10,074 bases of DNA from Solirubrobacteraceae bacterium (lineage in GTDB: Bacteria > Actinomycetota > Thermoleophilia > Solirubrobacterales > Solirubrobacteraceae). Under the pieces are notes generated by a model that searched no databases, had not been told where the DNA came from, and saw only the letters and a list, made by a program, of their open reading frames with translations. The position numbers and the translations under genes are program-made. Location of the stretch: assembly GCA_030447005.1 (NCBI GenBank), contig JAUJME010000045.1, positions 1-10,074 on the forward strand, in the 5' to 3' direction. Of this stretch, positions 1-6,158 are shown one piece after another (the stretch's first letter is position 1; each line of letters opens with the position of its first letter).

Positions 1-1
1 G

Positions 2-508
2 CGTGACGCCGAGCACCGTCTCGATGTGGTCGAGCATCTCGAGCGGCTCCATGCCCGGCCGGTCGTACTTGTTGACGAAGGTCAGCAGCGGGATGCCGCG
101 CGCACGCGCGACCTCGAAGAGCCGCAGCGTCTGCGGCTCGACGCCCTTGGCGGCGTCGAGGAGCATCACCGCGCAGTCGGCCGCCGCGAGCACCCGCAGG
201 GTGTCCTCGGAGAAGTCGCGGTGGCCGGGGGTGTCGAGCAGGTTGAAGACCGCGCCGCCGTGCTCGAAGCGCAGGACGGTCGAGGTCACCGAGATCCCGC
301 GGCGGCGCTCGATCTCCATCCAGTCCGACGTCGTCGAGCGCCGGCCCTTGCGGTTGTGGACGGAACCCGCCTCCTGCACCGCGCCCCCGTAGAGCAGCAG
401 CTTCTCGGTCAGCGTGGTCTTGCCCGCGTCGGGGTGCGAGATGATCGCGAAGGTGCGGCGGCGCGCCGCCTCCGCGGCGACGCGCCCGCCGCCGTCGGAG
501 GAGGACAT
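2..508 (-). CDS. prfC: Peptide chain release factor 3 (RF3), N-terminal part, cut by window edge
   Basis: Translational GTPase of the RF3 class, which in known members recycles RF1/RF2 from the ribosome after peptide release. The 169 visible residues are the G domain. G1 is HPDAGKTT (25-32), the switch/G2 region is RGISVTS (70-76), G3 is DTPGH (92-96) and G4 is NKYD (146-149). [20 protein letters not shown], the [14 protein letters not shown] stretch and [13 protein letters not shown] are characteristic of RF3 rather than EF-G, LepA or TypA. The usual RF3 segment after G4 (NKLDREGRDP type) reads [10 protein letters not shown] here, a mild divergence. The ATG at 508 is chosen because family similarity begins about residue 17 and a TAGATT box lies 7 nt upstream, suggesting a leaderless transcript. 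The remaining two-thirds of the protein lies beyond the left edge. The following gene on the same strand is outside the window. Identification is very secure from sequence. Confidence 0.95.
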   Translation of the reverse strand, partial: MSSSDGGGRVAAEAARRRTFAIISHPDAGKTTLTEKLLLYGGAVQEAGSVHNRKGRRSTTSDWMEIERRRGISVTSTVLRFEHGGAVFNLLDTPGHRDFSEDTLRVLAAADCAVMLLDAAKGVEPQTLRLFEVARARGIPLLTFVNKYDRPGMEPLEMLDHIETVLGVT

Positions 509-515
509 GCCCTCG

Positions 516-521
516 AATCTA
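516..521 (-). promoter_or_regulatory. Putative -10 box of prfC (leaderless arrangement)
   Basis: Read on the minus strand the box is TAGATT, matching the TAnnnT consensus, with 7 nt (CGAGGGC) before the ATG at 508. This places transcription start at or within a base or so of the start codon. No well-spaced Shine-Dalgarno exists: GAGGG is only one base from the ATG. No convincing -35 hexamer is seen 17-18 nt upstream. Inference from motif and spacing only. Confidence 0.5.
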
Positions 522-538
522 GAAGCCGCCGCGCGGAT

Positions 539-1441
539 TCACGGCAGCCCCGCGTGCGGGACGTCGACCGTGGTGGTGAGCAGGACCGCCTCACGGGCGG
601 CCGCGCGGTTGTGCTCGAGGAAGTCCGGCGCCGCGCACATGAGCAGCGTTCGGCCGTCCTCGCCGCCCAGCATGCAGGCGAAGATGCCGAGACCCTCCGG
701 GGCCCGGACCTCGTCGACGATCTCGCCGCCGGGGGCGATCCGCCCGCAGCGGCCGCCGACCGCGTCCGCCGACCAGATGTGCCCCTCGGCGTCCAGGGCG
801 CAGCCGTCCGGGGCGAAGCCGCCGGCCGCGATCATCTCGGCGAGCGGTCCGAGCGGAACCTCCGGGCTGATCTGCCCCCACACGCGGCGGTCGGTCAGCG
901 AGCCGTCGGGCGCGATGGTGAACGCCGTGTAGCGCCCGCCGATCGTCTCGCCGACCACGAGCGTCGAGCCGTCCGGGGTGATGACCATCCCGTTCGGGAA
1001 CCGGAGGTCCTCCGCCGCCACGGATGCCGTCCCGTCGGGCGCGACGTGCACGAGCGTGGTGGGCCGCGGGTCCTCCCCCGCCATCAGGTCGAAGCCGAAG
1101 TTGCCGGCGTACGCGTTGCCCCGCGGGTCGACGACGAGGTCGTTGACGTGGCCGGCCGTGAGCGCCGTCAGGTCGGCGTACTCCGTGACCTCGCCGTCGG
1201 GGGTGCGCCGCCACATCCGCCGGTCCTTCATCGAGTTGATCAGGAGCGACCCGTCGGGGAGCCAGCCGAGGCCGGACGGCTGGCCCTCCACCTGGACCAC
1301 CTCCTCCTCGCGCCCGTCGGCCTCGATCGTGAAGACGGCCCGGCGGTAGAAGTCCGAGACCCACCAGCGGCCGTCACGCCACCGCGGGCCCTCGAAGAAG
1401 CCCCCGCCCTCGACCAGCGTGTCGAGCGTCCGATCGGCCAT
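539..1441 (-). CDS. SMP-30/gluconolactonase/LRE-family lactonase-like beta-propeller
   Basis: 300-residue protein of the SMP-30/gluconolactonase family, six-bladed propellers that hydrolyse sugar or other lactones using one divalent metal. Family motifs are visible: FFEGPRWRDG (15-24) with the likely metal-ligand Glu17, HVNDLVVDPRGNAYAGNFGF (98-117), FPNGMVITPDG (148-158) with likely ligand Asn150, and PDGCALDAEGHIW (211-223) with a likely ligand Asp. Length fits the family and there is no signal peptide, so it is probably cytoplasmic. The ATG at 1441 overlaps the stop of the upstream micropeptide gene (TGATG), and a GAGG sits 7 nt before it, so translation is probably coupled. A GTG at 1444 is a possible alternative start adding one residue. 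It is the last gene of a likely operon with the decarboxylase. The substrate cannot be read from sequence; esterase or dehydratase-like activities also occur in this family. Confidence 0.88.
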   Translation of the reverse strand: MADRTLDTLVEGGGFFEGPRWRDGRWWVSDFYRRAVFTIEADGREEEVVQVEGQPSGLGWLPDGSLLINSMKDRRMWRRTPDGEVTEYADLTALTAGHVNDLVVDPRGNAYAGNFGFDLMAGEDPRPTTLVHVAPDGTASVAAEDLRFPNGMVITPDGSTLVVGETIGGRYTAFTIAPDGSLTDRRVWGQISPEVPLGPLAEMIAAGGFAPDGCALDAEGHIWSADAVGGRCGRIAPGGEIVDEVRAPEGLGIFACMLGGEDGRTLLMCAAPDFLEHNRAAAREAVLLTTTVDVPHAGLP

Positions 1442-1584
1442 CACGCATCCTCGTGTTCTTCATCGTCCTCGGGGTCGGTCGCCTCCGGGTCGCCGAACTG
1501 GAACTCGCCCGGGTTGTGGGGTGCCTCGTGCTCGTGTTCGCCGAACTCCGGCTCGCCGGGGTTGTGGTCGGGCTCGCGCTCCAT
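1441..1584 (-). CDS. Acidic repeat-containing micropeptide (47 aa), unknown function
   Basis: Small gene too short for most callers but well supported. The ATG at 1584 has a perfect AGGAGG 6 nt upstream, and its TGA overlaps the start codon of the SMP-30 gene by one base. I do not recognise the protein. It has 19 acidic residues (13 Glu, 6 Asp), one Arg, no Lys or Cys, seven Pro and five His, so it should be very acidic and probably disordered. It contains two copies of a ten-residue unit with pattern HNPGExxFG(E/D), at residues 7-16 and 23-32, each followed by Glu- and Pro-rich linker. The His/acidic composition could bind cations or a basic partner, but that is speculation. Context is a decarboxylase upstream and a lactonase-like enzyme downstream in the same direction. 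There is no signal peptide or membrane segment. Confidence 0.75.
   Translation of the reverse strand: MEREPDHNPGEPEFGEHEHEAPHNPGEFQFGDPEATDPEDDEEHEDA
1489..1566 (-). repeat. Two 30-bp in-frame direct repeats inside the micropeptide gene
   Basis: Unit 1 spans 1537-1566 and unit 2 spans 1489-1518, with a start-to-start spacing of 48 bp (16 codons). By hand alignment 24 of 30 bases agree. Both encode HNPGE followed by two or three variable residues, then FG and an acid. Several differences change amino acids (Pro-Glu versus Phe-Gln) while HNPGE and FG are kept. This looks like an old internal duplication under protein-level constraint. Confidence 0.75.
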
Positions 1585-1590
1585 GGTGCT

Positions 1591-1596
1591 CCTCCT
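1591..1596 (-). promoter_or_regulatory. Strong Shine-Dalgarno of the acidic micropeptide
   Basis: Reads AGGAGG on the minus strand, inside GAGGAGGAG, with 6 nt to the ATG at 1584. It is the only near-perfect, optimally spaced ribosome binding site I find in the window, and it fixes the micropeptide start. Efficient translation here would also feed the SMP-30 gene through the stop-start overlap. Confidence 0.75.
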
Positions 1597-1624
1597 CGTC
1601 GCGGACAGCGGTCGTGCAGGTCTC

Positions 1625-3022
1625 TTACCCGCGCGTCGCCAATTCCTCGAGGCGCTCGATCGTCGCCTCGATGTCGTCGAACGTCGTGCGCGGGTTGATG
1701 GTGCAGAGCCGGATGGCGGTCCGCCCGTCGAGGATCGTGGAGCTCGGCGCCGCGAAGCCGTCGGCGACCGCCGCCGCGACGATGGCGTCGTTGAGCGCGT
1801 CGGCCCCCTCGCGGCGGAAGCAGACGATTCCCAGCTGCGCGGGCGAGACGATCTCCCACCCGGCACGCGCCTTCAGGACCCGCTCGGCGTGCTCGGCGAG
1901 CGCGATCCCGTGCGCGACCGCGGCGCGGAAGGCGTCGAGCCCGAACACCCGGAGCGAGAGCCACAGCTTGAGCGCGCGGGAGCCGCGGCTGAGCTGGAGC
2001 CCGCGGTTGCGGAGGTCGACGCCGCCGCCGGACACGTCGCGCAGGTACGCCGCGCCGTCGAGCGAGAACGCCCGCTCGAGGAGTCCGGGATGGCGGACGA
2101 GCACGCACCCGGCCTCATACGGCTGGAAGAGCCACTTGTGCGGGTCGAGGACCAGCGAGTCGGCGCGCTCGATGCCGGCCAGCAGCGCGCGGCCGGCCTG
2201 CGTCAGCCGCGCCGGACCCCCGTAGGCGGCGTCGACGTGGAGCCAGAGCCCCTCCTCGGCGGCCAGCCCGGCCAGGTCCGCCAGCGGATCCACGCTCCCG
2301 GTGCTCGTCGAGCCGGCGGTCGCGACGACCGCGAACGGCCGCAGGCCGGCGGCGCGGTCGGCCGCGGCGCCCGACGCGACGGCGGCGGCGGCCAGCCGCC
2401 CGCCATCGTCGCCGGGAAGGATGCGCAGGTGGGCCGGCTCGAACCCGAGGACCTTCCAGGCGCGCGCGACCGAGGCGTGGGCGTGCACCGACGCGTAGGC
2501 GGTCGCCCCCGCCCGCGCGGTCCCGAGCCGGTCGTCGGCGGCCGCCGCCAGCGCGGTGAGCGTCCCGACCGAGCCGCCGCTGACCATGATGCCCTCCGCC
2601 TCCGCCGGCATCCCCATCCACTCCGCCAGCCAGCCGACCACCGCGAGCTCCACCGCGGTCGGGCCCGACCCGCCCGCCCAGCTGCCGGCGAACGCGTTGA
2701 CCCCGGCCGCGGCGAAGTCGGCGATCGCGGAGACCGGGTTGCTCGGACTGCCCACGCGCGCGAAGAAGCGGGGATGCGTCCCGAGCTGGCCGTGCGGGAG
2801 GACCACGTCGAAGAGCGCGTCGAGCGCGGCGACCGGATCGGAGGGCTCGTCGGGGCACCCGCCGACGGCGCTGGCCAGCTCCTCGGGGTCGCCCGTGCGG
2901 ATCGGGGGGAGCCCGTCGAGCCGCTGGGCGTGCTCGACGAGCCGGTCGACCGCGCGATAGCCGAGGCGCCGGAGCTCCTCGGGGGCGAGGGTCAGCGGGT
3001 CGGCGTCCACCGGCCGCAGCAT
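1625..3022 (-). CDS. Group II PLP-dependent amino-acid decarboxylase (aromatic-L-amino-acid decarboxylase-like)
   Basis: 465-residue fold-type I PLP enzyme of the group II decarboxylase family, which converts an L-amino acid to its amine and CO2. Visible motifs: HPRFFARVGSPSNP (83-96, substrate/PLP pocket), VSGGSVGTLTAL (147-158, phosphate binding), the AHASV segment with His182 (equivalent to the ring-stacking His), HVDAAYGG (262-269) with Asp264 contacting the pyridine N, and DPHKW (293-297) with Lys296 as Schiff-base lysine. Tyr326 in AAYLRD aligns with catalytic-loop Tyr332 of mammalian AADC, favouring decarboxylation over the aldehyde-synthase variant that carries Phe. Length is typical. 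The ATG at 3022 is chosen because it begins just before the conserved N-terminal helix; longer frames would run into the divergent gene. It is the first gene of a probable operon with the micropeptide and lactonase. Substrate (Trp, Tyr, Phe, Dopa or another amino acid) is not determinable. Confidence 0.92.
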   Translation of the reverse strand: MLRPVDADPLTLAPEELRRLGYRAVDRLVEHAQRLDGLPPIRTGDPEELASAVGGCPDEPSDPVAALDALFDVVLPHGQLGTHPRFFARVGSPSNPVSAIADFAAAGVNAFAGSWAGGSGPTAVELAVVGWLAEWMGMPAEAEGIMVSGGSVGTLTALAAAADDRLGTARAGATAYASVHAHASVARAWKVLGFEPAHLRILPGDDGGRLAAAAVASGAAADRAAGLRPFAVVATAGSTSTGSVDPLADLAGLAAEEGLWLHVDAAYGGPARLTQAGRALLAGIERADSLVLDPHKWLFQPYEAGCVLVRHPGLLERAFSLDGAAYLRDVSGGGVDLRNRGLQLSRGSRALKLWLSLRVFGLDAFRAAVAHGIALAEHAERVLKARAGWEIVSPAQLGIVCFRREGADALNDAIVAAAVADGFAAPSSTILDGRTAIRLCTINPRTTFDDIEATIERLEELATRG

Positions 3023-3052
3023 GGCACCCCCGGCCGCCGGGCGGCGGCGGGT

Positions 3053-3058
3053 TACGGT
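3053..3058 (+). promoter_or_regulatory. Putative -10 box of the VOC gene (leaderless arrangement)
   Basis: TACGGT fits TAnnnT and lies 6 nt before the GTG at 3065, so transcription could start at the start codon itself. It sits within the 42-bp divergent gap shared with the decarboxylase, whose ATG is at 3022. No Shine-Dalgarno is visible before the GTG. Motif-and-spacing inference only. Confidence 0.4.
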
Positions 3059-3064
3059 CTGCGC

Positions 3065-3736
3065 GTGCGCCTGCGCCAGGTGGTCCTCGCCGCCCGCGAG
3101 CCGGAGCCGGTCGTGGCCGCGCTGCGCGCCGAGCTCGGCGCGGGCGACCCCTACGCCGATCCCGGCGTGGCGACGTTCGGCCTCCGCAACGCGGTGATGG
3201 CGCTGGGCGACACCTTCGTCGAGGTCGTCTCGCCGGTCGTCGCGGACTCGCCCGCCGGCCGCTGGCTCGACCGCCGCGACGCGCAGAGCGGCGGCTACAT
3301 GCTCATGTTCCAGGTCGACGAACCCGCCGAGGCGACTCGCGCGCGGGCGGCGCGCCTCGGCGTGCGGGTCGCGTGGCGGATCGACCTGCCCGACATCTCC
3401 GGTACGCACCTGCATCCGAAGGACACGGGCGGGACGCTGATCTCGATCGACCGCGCCGACCCGCCGGCAAGCTGGCGATGGGCGGGGCCCGCGTGGACCG
3501 GAACCGCCCCGGCACGCCGCGGCGCGGGGGGCCTCCTGCGGGCGACGGTCGCCACACCCGAGCCCGAGCGCGCGGCGGCGCGATGGGCGGAGCTCCTCGG
3601 CACGACGCCGGCGGCCGTGCCGGTCGAGTGGACGGCCGGAGACGACGCGATCCGGGCGGTCGACGTGCGGGTCGCGCCGAAGCTCGCGCGCGGCGCCGCG
3701 ATCGAGATCGCGGGCGTGTCCTTCCGACGGTCCTAG
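3065..3736 (+). CDS. VOC-superfamily / glyoxalase-like domain protein
   Basis: 223-residue protein, the only confident plus-strand gene. Residues 2-131 have the paired beta-alpha-beta-beta-beta layout of vicinal-oxygen-chelate proteins: RLRQVVLAAREPEPVVAALR opens the first module, GDTFVEVVSPV (48-58) gives a candidate metal Glu53, and GYMLMFQVDEPAEATRARAA opens the second, which ends in GTHLHPKDTGGTLISID (113-129) with candidate ligands His115/His117. A further partial module follows at about 156-215 (GLLRATVATPEPERAAARWAELLG). This resembles glyoxalase-like (Glyoxalase_3-type) proteins of actinobacteria. Function could be dioxygenase, lyase, resistance or purely binding; I cannot tell. GTG at 3065 is chosen because similarity starts at the next residues, upstream frame overlaps the divergent gene, and a TACGGT box sits 6 nt before it. 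It shares a very short control region with the decarboxylase, so co-regulation is possible. Confidence 0.82.
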   Translation: MRLRQVVLAAREPEPVVAALRAELGAGDPYADPGVATFGLRNAVMALGDTFVEVVSPVVADSPAGRWLDRRDAQSGGYMLMFQVDEPAEATRARAARLGVRVAWRIDLPDISGTHLHPKDTGGTLISIDRADPPASWRWAGPAWTGTAPARRGAGGLLRATVATPEPERAAARWAELLGTTPAAVPVEWTAGDDAIRAVDVRVAPKLARGAAIEIAGVSFRRS

Positions 3737-3763
3737 CCGCCCGGTGCGGGGTACTCCTCCCCC

Positions 3764-3883
3764 ATGCGCACCGAATTCCCACCCAGCCCGACGCCCCCTT
3801 CGCCCGGTCCCGATCCGGCGCCGCCCGCGCCGACGCCGGACCCGAGCCCGCTGCCGCCGAGCCCCAACCCGCGGCCGATCTAG
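3764..3883 (+). CDS. Possible proline-rich micropeptide (39 aa), unknown
   Basis: An ATG-to-TAG frame in the gap between the converging VOC and ceramidase-like genes encodes a peptide beginning MRTEFPPSPTPPSPGPDP. Nineteen of 39 residues are Pro, interleaved with Ser, Thr, Asp and Ala, with four Pro-Pro pairs and no Pro triplet. There is no signal peptide. Support for a gene is an ATG-TAG frame that fills most of the gap and a regular P-x-P pattern that implies frame-specific organisation. Against it: no good Shine-Dalgarno is seen (nearest GGGG is about 10-13 nt away, beyond CCTCC runs), and C-rich DNA readily encodes Pro. It lies 27 bp after the VOC stop and could be co-transcribed with it. 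Function unknown. Confidence 0.4.
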   Translation: MRTEFPPSPTPPSPGPDPAPPAPTPDPSPLPPSPNPRPI

Positions 3884-3890
3884 CCGCTCC

Positions 3891-3905
3891 CCCGCCTACG
3901 GCGGG
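3891..3905. repeat. 6-bp GC inverted repeat at the end of the ceramidase-like gene
   Basis: CCCGCC-TAC-GGCGGG is a perfect 6-bp stem with a 3-nt loop that includes the TAG stop codon of the minus-strand gene (3896-3898). It may act as a transcription-ending or mRNA-protecting hairpin for the converging units. It has no T-tract on either strand, so it is not a classical intrinsic terminator, and short GC-only stems are frequent by chance in such DNA. Confidence 0.3.
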
Positions 3906-6142
3906 AAGCTGCCCTCGCCGCCCGGCCCGGGCGTGCGCCCGCCGCCGACGCCCATGTTCGACGGCCACTTCGCGTTCTCGACGCGGCCGACCGGCAACGT
4001 CGCGGCGGCGCCGTTGACGTTGCCCGCGCGGTCGCGCAGCGCCGCCGGGCGCAGGACGACCGCGGCGCCGTCGCGGACGCGGCGGCGGACGGTGACCGCC
4101 CAGCCGCCGTTGCGGGCGCTCCAGCGCGCGACGTGGCGGCGCTTGCCGATCCGCAGGATCGCCCGGCCGCCCTCGGGCGTGATCGGGCGATACAGGATCG
4201 AGCGGGCCGGGTCCGGCGCCGGATTCTGGGCGCGGACGATCAGCCGGGTGCGCTTGCGCCGCAGCGGCCGGGCGACGACGCCGAGCGGGCGCAGGCCGTC
4301 GGAGGGGACGATCCGGAAGGGCGCCGTGGGCAGGTCGTAGCGGGCCGAGGCGATGCGGATGCGGTGCACGCCGAGCGCGAGCCGCGGCGGGATGTCGTAG
4401 CGCGCCGCGTACTGGCCCTCGGCGACCTCGCGCCAGGCGAGCGCGAGGCGCAGGTCGGAGTCGACGGGCAGCCAGGTCGAGCCGAGGCGCCGCTCGAGGA
4501 CGACATGCGGCTTGTCGGCCGGGCGGTCGACGCCGCCCTTGGCGCCCGTCCAGCGGACCTCGACCGTCTCCATCCGCCGCACCTCGCCGGGGAGCGTGCC
4601 GACCAGCCGCCCGGCGACCCCGCCGTCACCCACCGCGGGCGCCACGCGCGCGGCGGAACCGAGCTCCGCGGGCTTGGACGGCGCGGGCGCGGGCCCGCCG
4701 GTGGCCAGCGCACGCGCCAGGTCGACGAAGGTGCTGCGCGCCAGCAGCGACGTCCACGTGCCGAAGACGGTGTGCCCGCCCTCGTAGTGCTGCATCTCGT
4801 ACTCCTCGGGCGTCGTGAGGTAGCCGAGGTAGTCGTTGGCCAGCCCGACCACCACGACGTCGCGCACGCCGGCCGGCAGCACCGGGGCGACCGCCGCCTC
4901 GAAGCGCCGCGCCATCTCGACGCTCGGCTCGCCGGGCGCCGCGAGCAGCAGCCGGTCGCCGACGCGGATCGCCTGGAACTCGGAGTTCTTCTCGTGGACG
5001 ATCCGGTCGGTCGGGACGGGGACGATGAGCTTGCGGCCGTGGACCGGGTCGCCGGTGCCGGCGGGCCGGCGGCGGCCCTCGGTCGACGCCGGCTCGTGGA
5101 AGATCGAGGCGCCGTCCTCCGAGCCGCCGAAGAAGGAGGCGCCGAAGAACGGCGTGTCGCTGATCCGCTTGCCGCCCTCGACCTCCTGGCCGCAGTAGCA
5201 GGCGCGCGTCCAGCGGACGTCGAGCGGGAGCTCGCCGCCCACGTTGCGCCCCGCGGCGTTCCAGGCCGCGCGTGCCTGGGTGGCGATCCGCCGGCCGAGC
5301 AGGTCCATCGTCGCGGTCGGGTTGAAGGAGTCGAAGCGCGGCATGAGGTCGCCCGACGCCCCGTTCGTCCACAGCGAGACGAACGACTGTCCGGCCTTCG
5401 GCACCCGCGCGTCGCCCTCGGCGAGGTGGTGGTTGGCCGCGCCCGCGAGGTCGGCGTCCCACAGGTCGGCGGCGGGCGTCGAGGTCGTGAGGTGGACCGG
5501 GAACTCCACCCACGCGGCGAGCGGCGTGCCGTCGGTGCGCTGGACGCGCAGCACCCGCAGGAGCGTCTCGCGGCTGTGGTCGATCCCGCCTGGGTCGTCC
5601 TCGGCGTGGCCCTCGCCGTAGAACTGGTCCATCCCGTGGTTGGCGAGGTGGGCCTCGATCGAGCGGTTGCGGTTGGCGTCGAGCACCCGCCCGGTCCCCC
5701 ACCCGGCCTTGGCGGGGACGCGGCGACCGTCGGCCTCGCGGATCGCGCGCGCGAGCTGGGAGACCTGCCAGGGCGCGAGGTCCTCCGGGCCCGAGTGGTT
5801 GTGAGTGCCCGTGTAGAGCACGTTCTCGTGGGAGAAGCCGAGGTCGCGGACCTGCGCGATCAGCGAGTCCTTCTCGAGCGCGAAGGCCAGATCGGTCGAG
5901 AGCAGCGCGACCTTCGTGTCGCCGTCGTCGAGGACGAGGGCGCGGCCCGTCAGCCGGCCGTGCGCTCCCTTCACCGTGATGTCCGGCCGCACGAAGCCGA
6001 GCGTCGTCCCCCCGTTGGCCGGCGTGATGTCGGCGGTCGCCGCGCCGGCGGTGAACCCCGCGGCGGAGGCGGTGGCGGGGGAGGCGCTCGCCGCGACGGC
6101 GAGGAGGATCGGCAGGAGCAGGCGGGCGCGCATGGCGGCCAT
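3896..6142 (-). CDS. Secreted neutral/alkaline ceramidase-family protein lacking the usual catalytic Ser
   Basis: 748-residue exported protein. Residues 1-28 form a signal peptide (MRARLLLPILLAVAASA core, probable cleavage near ASA-AG). Residues about 30-470 match the neutral/alkaline non-lysosomal ceramidase domain: AGAATADITP, THNHSGP (113-119), FPVH (214-217), NGASGDLMP (260-268), PGEPS (403-407) and TTPEEYEMQHYEGGHTVFG (443-461). The zinc ligands (His114 or His116, His217, Glu405, a Tyr near 438-453) seem kept. Known ceramidases have a nucleophilic Ser in a GDVSP motif; here the aligned residue is Met267, so amidase activity on ceramide is doubtful. About 510-715 look like two Ig-like beta domains, followed by a Gly/Pro-rich tail. 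Cys316 and Cys318 may form a disulphide. Start could be 6142 or 6133 (MRARLL); neither has a clear Shine-Dalgarno. It lies 16 bp after the OpgC-like gene, hence a probable two-gene operon acting at the envelope. Confidence 0.85.
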   Translation of the reverse strand: MAAMRARLLLPILLAVAASASPATASAAGFTAGAATADITPANGGTTLGFVRPDITVKGAHGRLTGRALVLDDGDTKVALLSTDLAFALEKDSLIAQVRDLGFSHENVLYTGTHNHSGPEDLAPWQVSQLARAIREADGRRVPAKAGWGTGRVLDANRNRSIEAHLANHGMDQFYGEGHAEDDPGGIDHSRETLLRVLRVQRTDGTPLAAWVEFPVHLTTSTPAADLWDADLAGAANHHLAEGDARVPKAGQSFVSLWTNGASGDLMPRFDSFNPTATMDLLGRRIATQARAAWNAAGRNVGGELPLDVRWTRACYCGQEVEGGKRISDTPFFGASFFGGSEDGASIFHEPASTEGRRRPAGTGDPVHGRKLIVPVPTDRIVHEKNSEFQAIRVGDRLLLAAPGEPSVEMARRFEAAVAPVLPAGVRDVVVVGLANDYLGYLTTPEEYEMQHYEGGHTVFGTWTSLLARSTFVDLARALATGGPAPAPSKPAELGSAARVAPAVGDGGVAGRLVGTLPGEVRRMETVEVRWTGAKGGVDRPADKPHVVLERRLGSTWLPVDSDLRLALAWREVAEGQYAARYDIPPRLALGVHRIRIASARYDLPTAPFRIVPSDGLRPLGVVARPLRRKRTRLIVRAQNPAPDPARSILYRPITPEGGRAILRIGKRRHVARWSARNGGWAVTVRRRVRDGAAVVLRPAALRDRAGNVNGAAATLPVGRVENAKWPSNMGVGGGRTPGPGGEGSFPP

Positions 6143-6158
6143 TGTGGCGCGGCGTCGC

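Noticed and set aside
515..540. Inverted GAATC/GATTC pair around the prfC promoter
   Set aside because: Only 5 bp arms separated by 16 bp; likely chance, and too weak to call an operator or terminator.
1442..1444. GTG start for the SMP-30 gene one codon upstream
   Set aside because: Possible, but the ATG at 1441 has better spacing (7 nt) from GAGG and the TGATG overlap favours it.
3032..3046. CCGCC-G-GGCGG mini-palindrome in the divergent gap
   Set aside because: Short GC-only palindromes are expected often in this composition; no supporting context.
3023..3415. N-terminal extension of the decarboxylase to an ATG at 3415
   Set aside because: It is antisense to the VOC gene, the residues match no decarboxylase, and the internal ATG at 3022 begins at the normal family N-terminus.
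26..3736. Open plus-strand frame of 1236 codons
   Set aside because: Only its last 223 codons, from GTG 3065, are a gene. The rest is antisense to RF3, SMP-30 and decarboxylase genes, is Arg/Pro/Gly-rich, and is open because of GC-biased wobble positions.
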